DNA of 64,000 nucleotides from Levyella massiliensis (GTDB lineage: Bacteria; Bacillota; Clostridia; Tissierellales; Peptoniphilaceae). Positions 62,312 to 64,000 of the stretch are shown here, piece after piece (the first letter of the stretch is position 1; each line of letters starts with the position of its first letter). The stretch spans positions 585,695 through 649,694 of the forward strand of contig NZ_HG529490.1 of the NCBI RefSeq assembly GCF_000308275.2. The letters run 5' to 3'. The translations under genes and the position numbers were made by a program. Under the pieces are notes generated by a model. The model saw nothing but the letters and a program-made list of their open reading frames with translations. It searched no databases and was not told where the DNA came from.

Positions 62312-64000
62312 CATGATCCTCCCATCCGAATTGCTCCAAGCTCTCCTGCTTTTCATAGAGGTCGCGATATAGCCCTTTCTCTTGCATCAACGTCTCATGC
62401 GTCCCCTGTTGTACGATTTCTCCCTTACTCAGCAAATAAATTTGTTCTGCCAAAACCACGTTGGCTAAGCGATGGGAAATTAACAGCACCGGTTTTTCCT
62501 TGGCTAACGCATAAATTTGCTCCATGATGACGGCTTCACTTTCCATATCAATATTGCTGGTCACTTCATCAAAAATGTAGAATTTCGCAGGCTTCAGAAG
62601 CGCACGTGCCAATACCAGCCGCTGCCTTTGCCCTCCGGAAAGATTGCTGCCGCGTTCAGCAATGGCCGCATCGAGACCGCCGGAAGATTGTATTTCATCT
62701 TGCAGCTTCACCGCCGCAAGAGCCAGCTTCATATCTTCTTCAGTTGCCTTCAAATTTCCCATACGCAAATTCTGTTTTACTGTGCCCTTAAAAAGATGAC
62801 TGTCCATGCCAACACGGACGATCGCCTGATGCAAGCTACGTGCTTTGATATTCTTAGCTTCTTGTCTGGAGAATAGTATGTTTCCCGCATAGTTGCGATA
62901 CTTACCGGCTATAATATTTGCTAACGTTGATTTTCCGCAGCCGGATCCTCCGACGATCGCAACCAGCCCCTTCTCCGGGAAAGTCAAGCGAATGTCTTGC
63001 AGCACCGGCTCATTTTCATGATAGGAAAAGTACAGATTCTTGATGGAGAGCTGCGCCTGTCCGTCCGGAAATGGCTCGGTTCCGTCTTTTGGCTCTTCGA
63101 GCGATAAAATGCGCATAACCTTATCGGCGGCCGCCATCCCATTCATCGCAATATGAAAAAAAGAACCCAATAAGCGCAAAGGCAGGAAAAATTCGCTGGC
63201 AAGCAGTACCACGCTCAATGCAGTGGAAAAATTAATGGTATGATTCAAAAACGCATGGCAGGTAAAAAACATACCGATAGCAGCTCCGCCGTAAGCAACA
63301 AGATCCATCACGCTAATGGAATTAAGCTGCATCGTAAGAACACGCATTGTAGCGATACGAAAGTCTTCCGCTTCGACATCCATTTCCTCTGCTTTTTCGG
63401 CATCTGCGCCGTACACTTTCAAGGTGGTCATGCCTTCCAGATTCTCAAGAAAGTGATCTCCCATGCCGGTATAAGAATTCCAATATTTTGCCAAAATACG
63501 TTTGGCGATTTTCTGCACAGCAACGATAGAGAGCGGAATCAGAGGCACGCAGAGCAAAAGGACAACACTCGCTTTAAAATAACGAGGTGCCAGTACGGCA
63601 AAGAGCGTTATCGGTGCCAAAAGAGCATAAAAAAGCTGCGGTAAATAACCACCAAAATAGCTCTCCATCTGATCCACGCCCTCTGTGGAAAGCTGCACCA
63701 CTTCCGCCGTGGATACATGCGCCGTATAGGTTGGTCCCAGACGCAGCAATTTTTGAAATAACTTTTCGCGCAATACTTTTTTCACATCCGCACTGGCGCG
63801 ATAGGAAAAAAGGCTCTGGCCTTTTTGTCCGACATAGCGCAACACGACAGCGGTAGCAAACGCCGGAAGACACATAGCCAGAACGCTCGGATCCTGTTCG
63901 AAGAGCTGCGCTTGCAAAAAAGCAGACAGAGAAAACACCACGGCAATCTGCGATACTAACTGGAGCCACTGGCAGAGTATTGTCAGCGCAATATACCTCT
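62298..64000 (-). CDS. ABC exporter, CydD-like, 5' end beyond the window
   Basis: The frame is open from the right edge (RYIALTILCQWLQLVSQIAV continues in frame above the GTG at 63941), so the start lies outside. About 566 residues are visible: transmembrane helices (for example QLFYALLAPITLFAVLAPRY), then an ATPase domain with Walker A AIVGGSGCGKSTLANII, signature NLSGGQRQRLVLARALL, Walker B FYIFDEVTSNIDMESE (the usual DEP is DEV) and H-loop LLISHRLA. The linker AMNGMAAADKVMRILSLEEP is typical of CydD. With the CydC-like partner it should form a heterodimer. The substrate (thiol or other) is an inference. Confidence 0.85.
   Translation of the reverse strand, partial: RYIALTILCQWLQLVSQIAVVFSLSAFLQAQLFEQDPSVLAMCLPAFATAVVLRYVGQKGQSLFSYRASADVKKVLREKLFQKLLRLGPTYTAHVSTAEVVQLSTEGVDQMESYFGGYLPQLFYALLAPITLFAVLAPRYFKASVVLLLCVPLIPLSIVAVQKIAKRILAKYWNSYTGMGDHFLENLEGMTTLKVYGADAEKAEEMDVEAEDFRIATMRVLTMQLNSISVMDLVAYGGAAIGMFFTCHAFLNHTINFSTALSVVLLASEFFLPLRLLGSFFHIAMNGMAAADKVMRILSLEEPKDGTEPFPDGQAQLSIKNLYFSYHENEPVLQDIRLTFPEKGLVAIVGGSGCGKSTLANIIAGKYRNYAGNILFSRQEAKNIKARSLHQAIVRVGMDSHLFKGTVKQNLRMGNLKATEEDMKLALAAVKLQDEIQSSGGLDAAIAERGSNLSGGQRQRLVLARALLKPAKFYIFDEVTSNIDMESEAVIMEQIYALAKEKPVLLISHRLANVVLAEQIYLLSKGEIVQQGTHETLMQEKGLYRDLYEKQESLEQFGWEDHDEDR

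Overview
The window looks like chromosomal DNA of a low-to-mid GC Gram-positive anaerobe (Bacillota). The signs are near-consensus AGGAGG ribosome sites before almost every gene, Firmicutes gene orders (glmU-like/prs/pth/mfd; gap/pgk/tpiA/eno; glgC/glgD/glgA), a WalR/WalK-type two-component pair, CvfB, YitT, MutS2, YtxH and HPr/EI. A Tissierellia/Peptoniphilaceae-like host is my best guess, but it rests on overall impression and not on a marker gene. Most genes lie on the minus strand; only recX with its GIY-YIG neighbour, nadK/trkA/trkH and murC lie on the plus strand.

Region 1 (1-4.7 kb) is the edge of an integrative conjugative element, read leftwards: a parA start fused to a VirD4 tail, then a Maff2-type small protein, a TrbL/VirB6-like channel protein, a small Cys-rich reading frame broken by TGA, PrgI and the first codons of a VirB4 ATPase. 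A deletion scar near 2311-2320 removed the end of parA, everything between it and virD4, and most of virD4, so the element is probably unable to transfer by itself. Upstream of parA are a long structured non-coding leader and an unusual five-repeat zinc-ribbon protein with a possible nuclease tail.

Region 2 (4.8-24.6 kb) is housekeeping and regulation: greA-lysS (LysRS carries an extra C-terminal tRNA-binding domain), a predicted membrane-tethered winged-helix regulator, CYTH and PC4/YdbC proteins, recX with a GIY-YIG protein, an rluA/response regulator/kinase/lipoprotein operon, a P-loop protein, DUF1292, pepD with a SurA-N-like protein, cvfB, yitT, the general PTS proteins EI and HPr, a LacI/CcpA-like regulator, and two envelope-associated coiled-coil/YtxH proteins. 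A 6S RNA gene follows at about 24.7-24.9 kb.

Region 3 (25-44.8 kb) holds nadK, the TrkA/TrkH potassium system, an FHA-SEDS-PBP peptidoglycan synthesis operon, a glycogen operon (glgC-glgD-glgA-pulA-phosphoglucomutase) and lower glycolysis (gap-pgk-tpiA-eno). Together these link sugar uptake control, polyglucan storage and triose metabolism.

Region 4 (44.8-64 kb) holds a PrsA foldase, Mfd, Pth, Prs, a GlmU-like protein whose nucleotidyltransferase half has lost its signature, MurC, an OatA-type acyltransferase, a MORN protein, a His/Cys-rich TPR protein, a membrane protein, MutS2 and a CydDC-like ABC exporter pair that runs off the right edge. I found no tRNA, rRNA, CRISPR array or insertion sequence.
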